DNA of 64,000 nucleotides, taken from NCBI RefSeq assembly GCF_009749395.1, contig NZ_WBIR01000008.1:62001-126000 (forward strand). The letters are read 5' to 3'. Under the pieces are notes generated by a model, which was not told where the DNA came from, did no database searches, and saw only the letters and a list, made by a program, of their open reading frames with translations. This DNA is from Agromyces salentinus. GTDB lineage: Bacteria; Actinomycetota; Actinomycetes; Actinomycetales; Microbacteriaceae. The position numbers and the translations under genes are program-made. Below, in pieces: positions 44,521-53,568 of this stretch. Numbering within the stretch: position 1 is the stretch's first letter; every line of letters starts with the position of its first letter.

Positions 44521-45447
44521 GTGCTGACCGCCGTCTTCTCGCTCACGGGCGCGCTTGTGTTCGGCGCCGCGGACTTCCTCGGCGGGCTCGCGGCCAAGCG
44601 CGTGAGCGCCCTCCTCGCAACGGCGGTCGCCGGCCTGGCGGGCTTCGTGCTGCTGGGGGTCGTCGCGCTGCCCCTGCTCGGCGGGGAGTGGACCGCCGAC
44701 GACGTGCTCTGGGGCGCGATCTCGGGCGTGATCGGATGCATCGGCATCGGACTGCTCTACGCGTGCCTCGCCATCGGGCCGATGAGCATCCTCTCCCCCA
44801 CGACCGCGGTCGCCTCGGCGATCGTGCCGGTCGTCTGGGGACTGGTGTTCGCCGGCGAGCGCTTCGGCGCGGTCGGATACTGGGGCCTCGGCCTGGCACT
44901 GGTCGCGGTGCTGCTCGTCGGGTTCGTCCCGGAGCGCGGCGCCGTGCGGCCCTCGCTCCGCGGCGTCCTCATGGCCGTCGGCTCGGGAGCCGCCATCGGC
45001 GGCTTCTACATCGCGATCGACCAGACCTCCGACGAGAGCGGCATGGTCCCGCTCGTGGTGAACCGCGGCGTCGGCGCCGTGGTCATGTTCACCGCCCTCG
45101 GCGTGGTCGGCGTGCTCGCCGCCGTGCGCGCACGGGGTCGGGCCGTCGCGGGCGTCCCGACGGGCGGTGCGCCCGAAGCCGAGCGGATGCCGCGGCGAGA
45201 CCGGCAGACCCTCGCCGGCGGCATCCGACTGGCCATCGCCTGCGGCGTGGTCGACGCGACCGCGAACGTGCTGCTGCTCCTCGGCATCCGCGCGGGCGAC
45301 CTGTCGATCGCGGCCGTGCTGGCGGCGATGTACCCGGCCGGCACGATCCTGCTCGCCGCGCTCGTGCTGCGCGAGCGCATCGCCCCCGTGCAGTGGGCCG
45401 GGCTGGTGCTCGCCCTGGCCGCGGCGGCCATGCTCGCCGTCGCCTGA
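44521..45447 (+). CDS. EamA/DMT family transporter
   Basis: 308 residues from GTG at 44521, the first start after a TACGAT box. Ten membrane helices are arranged as two EamA repeats; each repeat ends with the usual small-residue helix (AIVPVVWGLVFAGERFG and AAMYPAGTILLAALVLRERI). The central loop near 195-220 is basic (RRDRQ). Members export amino acids, nucleotides or drugs across the membrane; the substrate cannot be read. The gene is convergent with the DUF3516 helicase gene, 23 bp between stops. Confidence 0.9.
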   Translation: MLTAVFSLTGALVFGAADFLGGLAAKRVSALLATAVAGLAGFVLLGVVALPLLGGEWTADDVLWGAISGVIGCIGIGLLYACLAIGPMSILSPTTAVASAIVPVVWGLVFAGERFGAVGYWGLGLALVAVLLVGFVPERGAVRPSLRGVLMAVGSGAAIGGFYIAIDQTSDESGMVPLVVNRGVGAVVMFTALGVVGVLAAVRARGRAVAGVPTGGAPEAERMPRRDRQTLAGGIRLAIACGVVDATANVLLLLGIRAGDLSIAAVLAAMYPAGTILLAALVLRERIAPVQWAGLVLALAAAAMLAVA

Positions 45448-45470
45448 GCGGCAGCCGCGACATCCGCGGG

Positions 45471-48011
45471 CTAGAGACGGACGACCTCGGTCACGTGCAC
45501 GATCGCCGTGCCCTCCTCGGCGGACGCCTCGAGGTCGACCTCCGCGCGGATCCGCCAGTCGTGGTCGCCCGCCGGGTCGTCGATGGTCTGCTCGACGCGC
45601 CAGATGCCGCTCGCGGCATCCGTCACGTCGATGGTCACGAGTCGCGGCGAGCGCGCCGCCGCGCCCGTGAGGATCTCGTCGTGCTCGGCGTAGTAGCGGT
45701 TCAGCGCGTCGGGCCAGAGCTCGCCCGGGTCGAGCAGCTGGAGCTCGTCGTCGTGGTCGAGCGCGGCCAGCTGCACTCGGCGGAAGAGCTCGTTGCGCAC
45801 GAGCACGGTGAACGCGCGGCGGTTCGACACGACGCTCGGCGGCGCGGGCGGGACGACGGCGGCCTCGTCCTCAGGCAGGTGCGCGGTCGGGTCGACCATC
45901 TCGTTCCACTCGTCGACGAGGCTCGAGTCGACCTGGCGCACGAGCTCGCCGAGCCACTCGATGAGGTCGAGCACCTCCTCGGTCTTCGCGTCGTTCGGCA
46001 CGGTCTGGCGCATCGCCCGGAACGCGTCTGAGAGGTAGCGCAGCACGAGCCCCTCGCTGCGGGCCAGCTGGTAGAACGAGACATATTCGCCGAAGGACAT
46101 GCTGCGCTCGAACATGTCGCGCACGACCGACTTGGGCGAGAGCTCGAAGTCGCGAACCCACGGCTGGCTCGACGCGAAGGTCTCGAACGCCTGGGCGAGC
46201 AGCTCGTCGAGGGGCTTCGGCCAGGTGACCTGCTCGAGCAGTTCCATGCGCTGGTCGTACTCGATGCCCTCCTGCTTCATCGCCGCCACCGCCTCACCGC
46301 GCGCCTTGAACTGCTGCTGCGAGAGGATCGGCCGCGGGTCGTCGAGCGTCGACTCGATGATGCTGACCACGTCGAGGGCGTAGTGGCCGGTCCCGATGCC
46401 CGTGCCGGCATCCGCCTCGGGGTCGAGCAGGTCGATCGCGGCGAGCGCGAACGGCGACAGCGGCTGGTTCAGGGCGAAGTTCGGCTGCAGGTCGACGGTG
46501 AGCGCGATGCGCACGCCGAGTCCGCCGGCGCGCCGGTCGGCGGTGAGCTCCACGACGCCGGCGTCGGCGAGCGTGCGCAGGATCTCGAGGGCGCGGCGGG
46601 CGAGCTCGAACCGGCGCGGCCTCGGCTCGTGGTTGTCGAAGACGAGCGAGCGGATGCCGCCGACGACGTCGCCGCCGCGACCGATGACGTTGATGAGCAT
46701 CGCCGCCGTGAGCTTCAGCTGGGGGGTGAGCGGCTCGGGCTCGGCGGCCACGAGACGGTCGAACGAGCCCTCGCCCCACGTGATCTGGCCGGCGGGGGCC
46801 TTCTTGCGCACGATGCGCTTGAGCTTCTTCGCGTCGTCGCCCGCCTTGCGCACCGAGACCTCGTTCTCGATCTCGTGCTCGGGTGCGAGCACGACCACGG
46901 TGCCGGCGGTGTCGTACCCGGCGCGCCCCGCCCGGCCGGCGATCTGGTGGAACTCTCGGGCGCTCAGCTGCCGCATCTTCTGACCGTCGAACTTCGCGAG
47001 CGCCGTGATGAGCACCGACCGGATGGGAACGTTGATGCCCACGCCGAGGGTGTCGGTGCCGCAGATCACGCGAAGCAGGCCGCGCTGCGCGAGCGTCTCG
47101 ACGAGGCGGCGGTACCGCGGCAGCATGCCGGCGTGGTGCACGCCGATGCCCGAGCGAACGAGGCGCGAGAGGGTCTTGCCGAACGCGGTCGTGAACCGGA
47201 ACCCGCCGATCGCCTCGGCGATCTCGTCGCGCTGCTCGCGCGTCACGACCCGGATCGAGGACAGCGCCTGCGCCCGCTCCATGGCGGCCGCCTGCGAGAA
47301 GTGCACGATGTAGACCGGCGCCTGCCGGGTCTCGAGCAACTCCTCGACCGTCTCCTGCACGGGCGTCTTGGCGTACGAGTAGTGCAGGGGGACCGGGCGC
47401 TCCACGCCCGTGACGCGGGCCGTGGGCCGACCGGTGCGGCGCTCGAGGTCCTCCGCGATGGCGGTGACGTCGCCGAGCGTGGCGGACATCAGGACGAACT
47501 GCGCCCGCGGCAGGAGCAGCAGCGGCACCTGCCACGCCCACCCGCGGTCGGGATCGCCGTAGTAGTGGAACTCGTCCATGACGACCTGGTCCACCTCGGC
47601 GTCGGCGCCGTGGCGGAGCGCGAGGTTCGCGAGGATCTCGGCCGTGCAGCAGATGATCGGGGCATCGGGGTTCACGGAGCTGTCGCCCGTGACCATGCCG
47701 ACGTTCGCGGCCCCGAAGATCTCGGCGAGCTGGAAGAACTTCTCGCTCACGAGCGCCTTGATCGGCGCCGTGTAGTACGTGCGACCGCCGTCGGCGACGC
47801 AGGCGGCGTGCGCGGCGACCGCGACGAGCGACTTGCCGGTGCCCGTGGGCGTCGAGAGGATGACGTTCGCTCCCGAGACGATCTCGATGACGGCCTCGTC
47901 CTGCGCCGGATAGAGCGGGAGCCCGCGGTCCTCGGCCCACCCGACGAACGCGTCGTACATGGCATCGGCGTCGTACGGTCGCGGCACGCGGTCGAGCAGG
48001 GGCTGGGTCAC
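45471..48011 (-). CDS. DEAD/DEAH-box RNA helicase with DUF3516 (Ski2-like)
   Basis: 846 residues from GTG at 48011. The helicase core shows Q-like YPAQDEAVIEI, Walker A STPTGTGKS (about 53-61), YTAPIKALVSEK (Ia), motif II DEFH, SAT (MSATLGD), and motif VI HQIAGRAGRAGYD. The C-terminal 400 residues form the DUF3516 domain specific to actinobacteria. The resemblance is to Ski2/Mtr4-type helicases that feed RNA to degrading enzymes; an RNA-turnover role is inferred. No Shine-Dalgarno site is seen; CAGACT lies 7 nt before the GTG, so it may be leaderless. Confidence 0.93.
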   Translation of the reverse strand: MTQPLLDRVPRPYDADAMYDAFVGWAEDRGLPLYPAQDEAVIEIVSGANVILSTPTGTGKSLVAVAAHAACVADGGRTYYTAPIKALVSEKFFQLAEIFGAANVGMVTGDSSVNPDAPIICCTAEILANLALRHGADAEVDQVVMDEFHYYGDPDRGWAWQVPLLLLPRAQFVLMSATLGDVTAIAEDLERRTGRPTARVTGVERPVPLHYSYAKTPVQETVEELLETRQAPVYIVHFSQAAAMERAQALSSIRVVTREQRDEIAEAIGGFRFTTAFGKTLSRLVRSGIGVHHAGMLPRYRRLVETLAQRGLLRVICGTDTLGVGINVPIRSVLITALAKFDGQKMRQLSAREFHQIAGRAGRAGYDTAGTVVVLAPEHEIENEVSVRKAGDDAKKLKRIVRKKAPAGQITWGEGSFDRLVAAEPEPLTPQLKLTAAMLINVIGRGGDVVGGIRSLVFDNHEPRPRRFELARRALEILRTLADAGVVELTADRRAGGLGVRIALTVDLQPNFALNQPLSPFALAAIDLLDPEADAGTGIGTGHYALDVVSIIESTLDDPRPILSQQQFKARGEAVAAMKQEGIEYDQRMELLEQVTWPKPLDELLAQAFETFASSQPWVRDFELSPKSVVRDMFERSMSFGEYVSFYQLARSEGLVLRYLSDAFRAMRQTVPNDAKTEEVLDLIEWLGELVRQVDSSLVDEWNEMVDPTAHLPEDEAAVVPPAPPSVVSNRRAFTVLVRNELFRRVQLAALDHDDELQLLDPGELWPDALNRYYAEHDEILTGAAARSPRLVTIDVTDAASGIWRVEQTIDDPAGDHDWRIRAEVDLEASAEEGTAIVHVTEVVRL

Positions 48012-48190
48012 CCGTACGAGTCTGCCCTACGCGGCCGTGGGCGCCCTGCGCGGGACAACCCGGGAAAAGGGGGAGCCGGCCTGCGGCGCGATTTCGGGTC
48101 GCGCCGCCGGCCGGCTCACGATCGTCGCCGCGGTGACAGTTCCCCCCTGCGGTCCGCGCCGTTCGATCGAGGTCAACGCTACGAGGACCT

Positions 48191-48262
48191 CGGATGCCGC
48201 GCCTCAGTGCCAGCCCTGAGATGCGTCGCCCGCGACGAGCCGGGGCCGAGGCGCGGCATCCG
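48191..48262. repeat. Inverted repeat with GGATGCCGC arms
   Basis: Perfect 15-bp arms CGGATGCCGCGCCTC (48191-48205) and its inverse complement (48248-48262), with a 42-nt loop. Two further GGCATCC copies follow at about 48269 and 48291. It lies between divergent genes, so termination is not its obvious role. Confidence 0.75.
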
Positions 48263-48343
48263 CTCGAGGCATCCGCGGGCGACCGGTCGCGGCATCCGAC
48301 CCGCTCCGAGCTCAGTGCAGGCCCGGAATTCCGCGGATCTCGC

Positions 48344-48373
48344 TTGTCGGCGCCGATCGCGCAGCGCTAACGT
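48344..48373 (+). promoter_or_regulatory. Sigma-70-like promoter of the membrane hydrolase gene
   Basis: TTGTCG (48344-48349), 18 bp, TAACGT (48368-48373). The inferred start is about 41 nt before the ATG at 48421. Confidence 0.5.
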
Positions 48374-48420
48374 TCGCATCATCCCCGCACCACTCGTGCA
48401 TGCGAAGCCAGGAGGACCCC

Positions 48421-50481
48421 ATGCGGATCTCGGAGTTGACCGAGGCCGGCGCCGTCGAGGAGCACCCCGACGGTTCGTACGACGTCGCGCTCGTGCTCGT
48501 GCACGGCATGGGCGCCGCCTACCGCAGCCAGATCCTGCTCGAGTGGGCCGAGCCGCTCCTCGCCCGGATGGACTGGATGGCGCGCGACCGGATCTACGGC
48601 GAGGGCGATCACGGCGTCGAGCTCGACCAGTCGAACCTCGCCGGCGACGAGCCGGTCATCACGGCGACCGTGCGGTTCCCGAAGCGGCGCCCGCCCGGCA
48701 CCCCCGAGAACGCCCCGACCATCACCGTGGAGCGCAAGATCGCGATCGTGGAGGCGCGCTGGTCGGAGGCGTTCGTGCCGCTCGGCCGGGCGCAGATCTT
48801 CCGGTGGGCGGCCCCGTTCATGTGGCGCGCGTTCCTGCGGATGCTGCGACTGTTCTGGTCGACCATGTTCCTGGTGCCCTGGTACACCCTGGTCGAGCAC
48901 ACCCGTACGGAGCGGAAGTACCTCGTGTTCCCGCATCCGATCACCTTCGTGCTCGACCTCGTGCGCGCGGTGCTCGGCTTCGCGCTCTACGTGCCGATCG
49001 CGGTCTTCATCCTGCTGCTGGCCACGGTGCTGACACCGATCCTCCCGCTCATCAGCCCGCTGCTGCTCATCCCGTGGTTCAAGGACCTCGCCGCCGGGGT
49101 CATCGACTCGCTCGCGGAGTCGATCGGCGACGTCACGGCCTGGAAGGAGACGCCCGTGCGGGCGAGCGCGATGCGCCTCATCGTGCGCGACGCCGTCTCC
49201 CGGGCGAAGTCGCTCGTCGGCGACGGCGACGTGCACGTGTTCGCGCACTCGCAGGGCGCCGCCGTCTCGACCTTCGCCCTCTTCGAGGAGATGGAGCCGT
49301 CGGACTTCAACGTCCGGCACCTGACCACCGTCGGCGCGGCGGTGACCCTGCTCGGCCGCGACCAGTGGCGCGGTCGCACCGACCCGTACACGCCGGTGCA
49401 GAACTGGCTCGCCCGGCGCACGTTCGACCCCGACCACCCCGTCTCGTGGTCCAACCACTGGGCCATCTGGGATCCGTTCTCGGCCGGTCCCATCGCCGAC
49501 GACTCCCGCAAGGCGCGGCAGCGCTGGCGGGCCTCGTACTTCCCGCGGCTCGCAACCGACGCGTGCGGTCCCGAGGAGCACGCGGTGCACAACACCAGCC
49601 AGCCGTTCCTGGACCACTCGATGTACTTCCAGAACACGCTGCAGGTGGTCGAGCCGACGATCCGCAACCTGCTCGGCCCCGACTTCCCGGCGCCGCCGCC
49701 CGAGGTGGCCTACCTCGAGAACCGCCTCAACGTGATCAACAAGAAGTCGCTCGGCGTCAACATGGTCGCCGCGGTCGTGATCGCGGCGCTGCTGCCCGGC
49801 ATCGCCGCGGCATCCGCCTTCTTCGCGTCGGTCATCACGACCGTCGCCGGATGGTTCTCGTGGGTCGTCGGCCTGTTCAACGGCGGTGCGGCCGCACCCG
49901 ATGCCGCCGCATCGGTGGGGTTCCTGCACGAGCAGGGGCAGCTGACCGGATGGGGCTGGCTGATCGTCTCCGGACTGTTGGCCGCGCTGCTGGTCTGGCT
50001 CAACCAGACGCTCGCCGGCTACACCGAGCGCACGCTCATCTGGGACCGCTGCCCGCTGCCGGTCGGCGCCTGGCTCGTCGTGTCGAGCATCCCGCGCTTC
50101 CTCTACGTCGCCGCGGCGGCGGTCGTCGTCTGGGCGTTCCTCCTCCAGCAGCTGTCGCCGGATGCCGCGGGGGCCGTCTGGACGGGCGTCATCGTCCTGG
50201 CGGCCGCGATCTTCCTCTTCCTGGAACCGCGATTCGCCCCGGTTCCGGTGGTGGTCGATGCCCGCACGGATGCCGCCGACGTGCAGGCCGTCCGGGCGAA
50301 CGCGGCGACACCGATGACCCTGCATGCGACGCGGGGCAGCGACGCGTACAAGAAGCACCTGAAGGACCGGCAGAAGACGCTCGACCCCCGGGGACCCTGG
50401 GCCAAGTCGTGGGCGTACCTCTTCCACGGTTGGGGTCGCAAGGCGGCGCCGGTCGTCGGTGGCGCGCCCCGTCAGGCCTGA
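48421..50481 (+). CDS. Membrane-embedded alpha/beta-hydrolase-like protein
   Basis: 686 residues from ATG at 48421 with AGGAGG seven bases upstream. The N-terminal segment VALVLVHGMGAAYRSQ resembles the oxyanion strand of alpha/beta hydrolases, and HVFAHSQGAAVSTFAL near residue 280 is a GxSxG-like nucleophile elbow (AHSQG). Between them lie hydrophobic segments (about 180-215). At least four more membrane helices follow residue 440. A His such as in NHWAIWDPFS or the HNTSQPFLDHS segment may complete a triad. It could be a membrane lipase or esterase. It is not matched to a named family, and is convergent with the DUF1353 gene, 19 bp apart. Confidence 0.75.
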   Translation: MRISELTEAGAVEEHPDGSYDVALVLVHGMGAAYRSQILLEWAEPLLARMDWMARDRIYGEGDHGVELDQSNLAGDEPVITATVRFPKRRPPGTPENAPTITVERKIAIVEARWSEAFVPLGRAQIFRWAAPFMWRAFLRMLRLFWSTMFLVPWYTLVEHTRTERKYLVFPHPITFVLDLVRAVLGFALYVPIAVFILLLATVLTPILPLISPLLLIPWFKDLAAGVIDSLAESIGDVTAWKETPVRASAMRLIVRDAVSRAKSLVGDGDVHVFAHSQGAAVSTFALFEEMEPSDFNVRHLTTVGAAVTLLGRDQWRGRTDPYTPVQNWLARRTFDPDHPVSWSNHWAIWDPFSAGPIADDSRKARQRWRASYFPRLATDACGPEEHAVHNTSQPFLDHSMYFQNTLQVVEPTIRNLLGPDFPAPPPEVAYLENRLNVINKKSLGVNMVAAVVIAALLPGIAAASAFFASVITTVAGWFSWVVGLFNGGAAAPDAAASVGFLHEQGQLTGWGWLIVSGLLAALLVWLNQTLAGYTERTLIWDRCPLPVGAWLVVSSIPRFLYVAAAAVVVWAFLLQQLSPDAAGAVWTGVIVLAAAIFLFLEPRFAPVPVVVDARTDAADVQAVRANAATPMTLHATRGSDAYKKHLKDRQKTLDPRGPWAKSWAYLFHGWGRKAAPVVGGAPRQA

Positions 50482-50500
50482 GCCGGCCGCTTCCCGCGAC

Positions 50501-51289
50501 TCAGCGGCTCACGGGCGGTTCCGGCTGCCCGTCGGGCGTGACGGTCGGTCGCAGCACGTCGCGCGGATCACCGCCGGCGATCACCTCGACGATCGCCTCG
50601 ATGAGCCGAAGCGGCACGAGGGCGGCGAGGTGGAGGAGGAGCAGCGGTCCGAGCACGGCGAGGGATCCCGTGAGCACGAGCACGAGCGGTGCGAGGCCCC
50701 GCCACGCCACCGCCCCGAACGCGACGATCGGCACCGCGACGAGCCACCACGGGTTCCAGAACGCCGCGACGGATGCCGCGAGCACCGTCACGGCCCCGAC
50801 GATCGCCTGCGCGATGAGGAGCGCCCCGGGCACTCCCCCGAACTCGCGCTCGCGGTCGGCGGAAACCCAGGCCCACATCAGCCAGGATCGGAGCAACGGC
50901 ACGCGCTGCTCCCGCAGGGCGGTCCGGAAGACCCGATCGTCCTCGCGTCGCTGCGCGAGCGCCGCCCGAGGATCGTCGAGCAGCGCGGCATCCACCGATC
51001 GCTCGTCGTGGAGCACCGCGGGCGCCGACTGGCGTCCGTAGCTCGCGATGAAGCTCCACAGCCACATCGGCACCGACGCGAGGTCGGTGATGCCCGGGAT
51101 GCGGGGTTCGTGCTTCTCCGGGTCGGGATCGGGAGAGCCGGGGGGCCGGGCCGACACGCGGTACCGCCGCGCGGTGACGGGGTCGACGTAGACGAACGGC
51201 GCGCGCACGTGGAACCGGTACCCGTCGGCGGGTCGCTGGGCGAGGACGAGCTCGTCGAGCGGTCGCCCGTCTTCGGTGAGGAACGGCAT
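50501..51289 (-). CDS. DUF1353 family protein with C-terminal membrane helices
   Basis: 262 residues from ATG at 51289, AAGGAG 7 nt upstream. Residues 1 to about 140 match DUF1353: a basic beta-rich start, then GITDLASVPMWLWSFIASYG and the following VLHD, which parallels the TDfaSvP..HD signature of phage-linked DUF1353 proteins. Two to three membrane helices follow from residue 155. The protein is longer than phage forms (about 100-130 aa), and no phage gene is adjacent. Function unknown. It lies 41 bp downstream of the AEC transporter gene and may be co-transcribed. Confidence 0.78.
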   Translation of the reverse strand: MPFLTEDGRPLDELVLAQRPADGYRFHVRAPFVYVDPVTARRYRVSARPPGSPDPDPEKHEPRIPGITDLASVPMWLWSFIASYGRQSAPAVLHDERSVDAALLDDPRAALAQRREDDRVFRTALREQRVPLLRSWLMWAWVSADREREFGGVPGALLIAQAIVGAVTVLAASVAAFWNPWWLVAVPIVAFGAVAWRGLAPLVLVLTGSLAVLGPLLLLHLAALVPLRLIEAIVEVIAGGDPRDVLRPTVTPDGQPEPPVSR

Positions 51290-51330
51290 GCGCGATCTCC
51301 TTCGTTCGTCTGCCATCCTGCCGCGTGCGG

Positions 51331-52251
51331 TCAGCCGAGCAGCACCGCCACCGCGAGCAGCACCGGAACCGATGCGATCGTCGTGATGAACACCGTGTCG
51401 CGCGCCACGACCTCGGCCGTGTCGTAGCGCTGGGCGAACACGAACACGTTCTGCGCGGTCGGCAGCGCCGCGAGGACGGTGACGGCGTAGAGCTCGATCC
51501 CGTCGAGCCCGAAGGCGAACCGGCCGAGCGCCCAGGCCGCCAGCGGCATGGCGATGAGCTTCAGCCCCGAGGCGAGGAGCACGTCGCGCCGCCCGGTGCC
51601 CGGCTCGAGCAGGCGCTGCCCGTTGAGCGACAGCCCGTAGGCGATGAGCATGAGCGGCACGGCGGCATGGCCGATGAGCTCGATCGGCTCGAGCACGATC
51701 GGCGGCAGCTCGACGCCCGTGACGGCCACCAGCACGCCGAGCAGCGAGCCGACGATGATCGGATTCGTCAGGGTGGAGCGCACGATCATCCACGCCGACG
51801 TCCGCCCCTCGACCTTCGCCCCGAGCACGGCGAGCGCGACCGGCGCGAACAGCAGGAGCTGCAGGAGCACGACGGGGGCCGAGTAGGCGGCGTCGCCCAG
51901 CATGTAGACCGCGATCGGAATGCCGAAGTTGTTGCCGTTGACGTACCCGGACGCAAGGGAGCCGATGACCGTGCGCGCCACGCCGCGCCGCCAGATCGCG
52001 AGCGAGACGAGGGCGAAGAGGAGCATCATCGCCACCGCCGCGATGGCCGAGACCGGCAGCAGCACGGAGAACAGCGCCCCGACGTCGCTCGTCGCGAGCA
52101 CCGAGAAGAGCAGGAAGGGCGCGAGCACGTTGAAGTTCAGCTGGGCGAGCACCGGCCGGGCGCTCGGCCCGAGGACCCCGATGCGTCCGGCGAGCCAGCC
52201 GACGAACACGGCGAGCGCGATGACGGCGAAGCCGGTGAGGATCTCGATCAC
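51331..52251 (-). CDS. AEC family (auxin efflux carrier-like) transporter
   Basis: 306 residues from GTG at 52251. About ten membrane helices in two five-helix halves are visible; helix 4 region ASGYVNGNNFGIPIAVYML carries the conserved Asn/Pro-containing break (NNFGIP), and the matching ALPTAQNVFVFAQRYD motif lies in the second half. Bacterial members move malonate, malate and similar acids. The substrate is unknown. The stop lies 41 bp before the DUF1353 start. Upstream lies a 16-bp tandem repeat. Confidence 0.9.
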   Translation of the reverse strand: MIEILTGFAVIALAVFVGWLAGRIGVLGPSARPVLAQLNFNVLAPFLLFSVLATSDVGALFSVLLPVSAIAAVAMMLLFALVSLAIWRRGVARTVIGSLASGYVNGNNFGIPIAVYMLGDAAYSAPVVLLQLLLFAPVALAVLGAKVEGRTSAWMIVRSTLTNPIIVGSLLGVLVAVTGVELPPIVLEPIELIGHAAVPLMLIAYGLSLNGQRLLEPGTGRRDVLLASGLKLIAMPLAAWALGRFAFGLDGIELYAVTVLAALPTAQNVFVFAQRYDTAEVVARDTVFITTIASVPVLLAVAVLLG

Positions 52252-52315
52252 GGGCGACGCCGCACGAACGGGGTGCGCTGCGACGGGGTCATCGATTCGA
52301 CCCTACCGGGCGGGT

Positions 52316-52379
52316 CGGCGACGGGCGGGCTCGGCGACGGGCGGGCTCGGCGACGAGCGGGCTCGGCGACGGGCGGCGC
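52316..52379. repeat. Four copies of a 16-bp tandem repeat
   Basis: The unit CGGCGACGGGCGGGCT occurs at 52316-52331 and 52332-52347 exactly, at 52348-52363 with one change, and as a partial copy to 52379. The unit length is not a multiple of three and the site is intergenic, between the AEC gene start and the stop of the Ala-rich protein gene. Confidence 0.9.
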
Positions 52380-52458
52380 AGCGGGGAACCCACGCCGGGA
52401 CGGAGCGACGGGCGTCCCGCGGTGGGAACGCCCGTCGCCGTGCCACGACCGGTCGGAC

Positions 52459-53322
52459 CTATCCGCTGCAGCCCCAGCGGTAGGTGTCGCCCACGAGCAC
52501 GGGATGCATCTCGAGTCCGGTGCACGGCCCGCAGTCCTCATCACGTGGCGCCGGCGGCAGCCCGGGATAGAACTCGGCGGTGTAGGGGTTCGACCCGCTC
52601 GTGGTCTCGGCTGCGGCATCGGCGACCTCGGTGTCGGCGGATGCCGCCCCGGTGGTCCCGGCGGTCCCCGCGGCACCGGCGGCCTCGGCGGCCTCGATCT
52701 CGTCCGCGGCGAACCCCTCGGCGGACTCCGCCAAGTCCTCGTCCGCGGTCGCGGCGGCCGCTGCGGCTGCTGCTTCCACGCGAGCGGCCTCGGCAGCGGC
52801 GGCGGCCTCCGCGGCGACCCGAGCGGCCTCGGCGGCACGGTGTTCCGCGAGCGCGGTCGCCACGGTCGCGGCCTCCGCACGCAGCGCGCCGGAACCCGAC
52901 CCGAGCGTCGCCGCGGACGCCCCGAGGCGCAGCGCGGTGAGCAGCTCCGAGCGGAGTGCGACGAGCGTCGCCGCCCGCCCGGGGCCGAGCTCCGCGGTCG
53001 CGGCGTCGACGGTGGCGCCCACGGCGGTCGCGGCATCCGTCGCCAGTGCCGTCGCCGCGCCGAGGCGGACGGCCGCCACGTCGATGCCGGCCGCGCCGAT
53101 GCCGACGCGATCAGCCGACGCGACGAGCGCGGCCGATCTCGCACGGTCGAGCGAGGCCGCCGCCTCGGCGCTCTGCGCCTGGTGCACGACACCCAGCACG
53201 GCGACCATGAGGCCGGCGGCCACGAGCGCCGCCATGCGGCGTGCCTGCGTTCGACCCGATAGCTCGTGCGGCCCCGCCGACGATGCGATGTGTTGCGACG
53301 TGATGTCCCCCAGAGCGTTCAC
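52459..53322 (-). CDS. Ala-rich exported or anchored protein with Cys-containing tail
   Basis: 287 residues from GTG at 53322, supported by GAAGGGA seven bases upstream. One hydrophobic helix at about 30-50 (MAALVAAGLMVAVLGVV) acts as signal or anchor. Then come about 160 residues almost wholly Ala with regular Glu/Arg/Asp/Val, likely a long helix or coiled coil. The end is different: SNPYTAEFYPGLPPAPRDEDCGPCTGLEMHPVLVG followed by a third Cys near the last residues (parts: DEDCGPCTG, YRWGCSG). The CxxC plus C could form a disulphide or metal site. Function unknown; possibly an envelope spacer protein. Confidence 0.7.
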   Translation of the reverse strand: MNALGDITSQHIASSAGPHELSGRTQARRMAALVAAGLMVAVLGVVHQAQSAEAAASLDRARSAALVASADRVGIGAAGIDVAAVRLGAATALATDAATAVGATVDAATAELGPGRAATLVALRSELLTALRLGASAATLGSGSGALRAEAATVATALAEHRAAEAARVAAEAAAAAEAARVEAAAAAAAATADEDLAESAEGFAADEIEAAEAAGAAGTAGTTGAASADTEVADAAAETTSGSNPYTAEFYPGLPPAPRDEDCGPCTGLEMHPVLVGDTYRWGCSG

Positions 53323-53568
53323 CCGGCATTCCCTTCCATCGATGGACGGGGTGCCGAGATCGGCGCACGCCACATCGCGCGCAGAGGGAGGGGTCCCCTG
53401 ACGCGCCGTCGCGAACGCGCGACCGGGCGAGCATGCCGCCCCATCGCACCCCTGCGCTCGACATCCGCATCCGTCAGCCCCCCGCCGACACCCACAGGTG
53501 CAGCGTATCGATTCGGCGACGTCCTGTGGGGGAACGTTTGCCGCCGAGGGTCGGCGGGCGACCGGCGG

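Larger units (their letters stand above)
48012..48420. other. 409-bp divergent intergenic region
   Basis: No open frame with coding character is seen. It contains the upstream part of the helicase gene, a cluster of four GGATGCC/GGCATCC motifs (48191-48300) including a hairpin, and the promoter and ribosome site of the hydrolase gene at 48421. Confidence 0.6.

Noticed and set aside
50501-51289. Phage remnant, suggested by the DUF1353 match
   Set aside because: No integrase, capsid, tail, lysis gene or attachment repeat is nearby, and the protein carries membrane helices unlike the phage forms.
52316-52379. Possible CRISPR array (also 56409-56489 and 58497-58556)
   Set aside because: Units are directly adjacent with no spacers and are only 15-17 bp; no cas gene is present.
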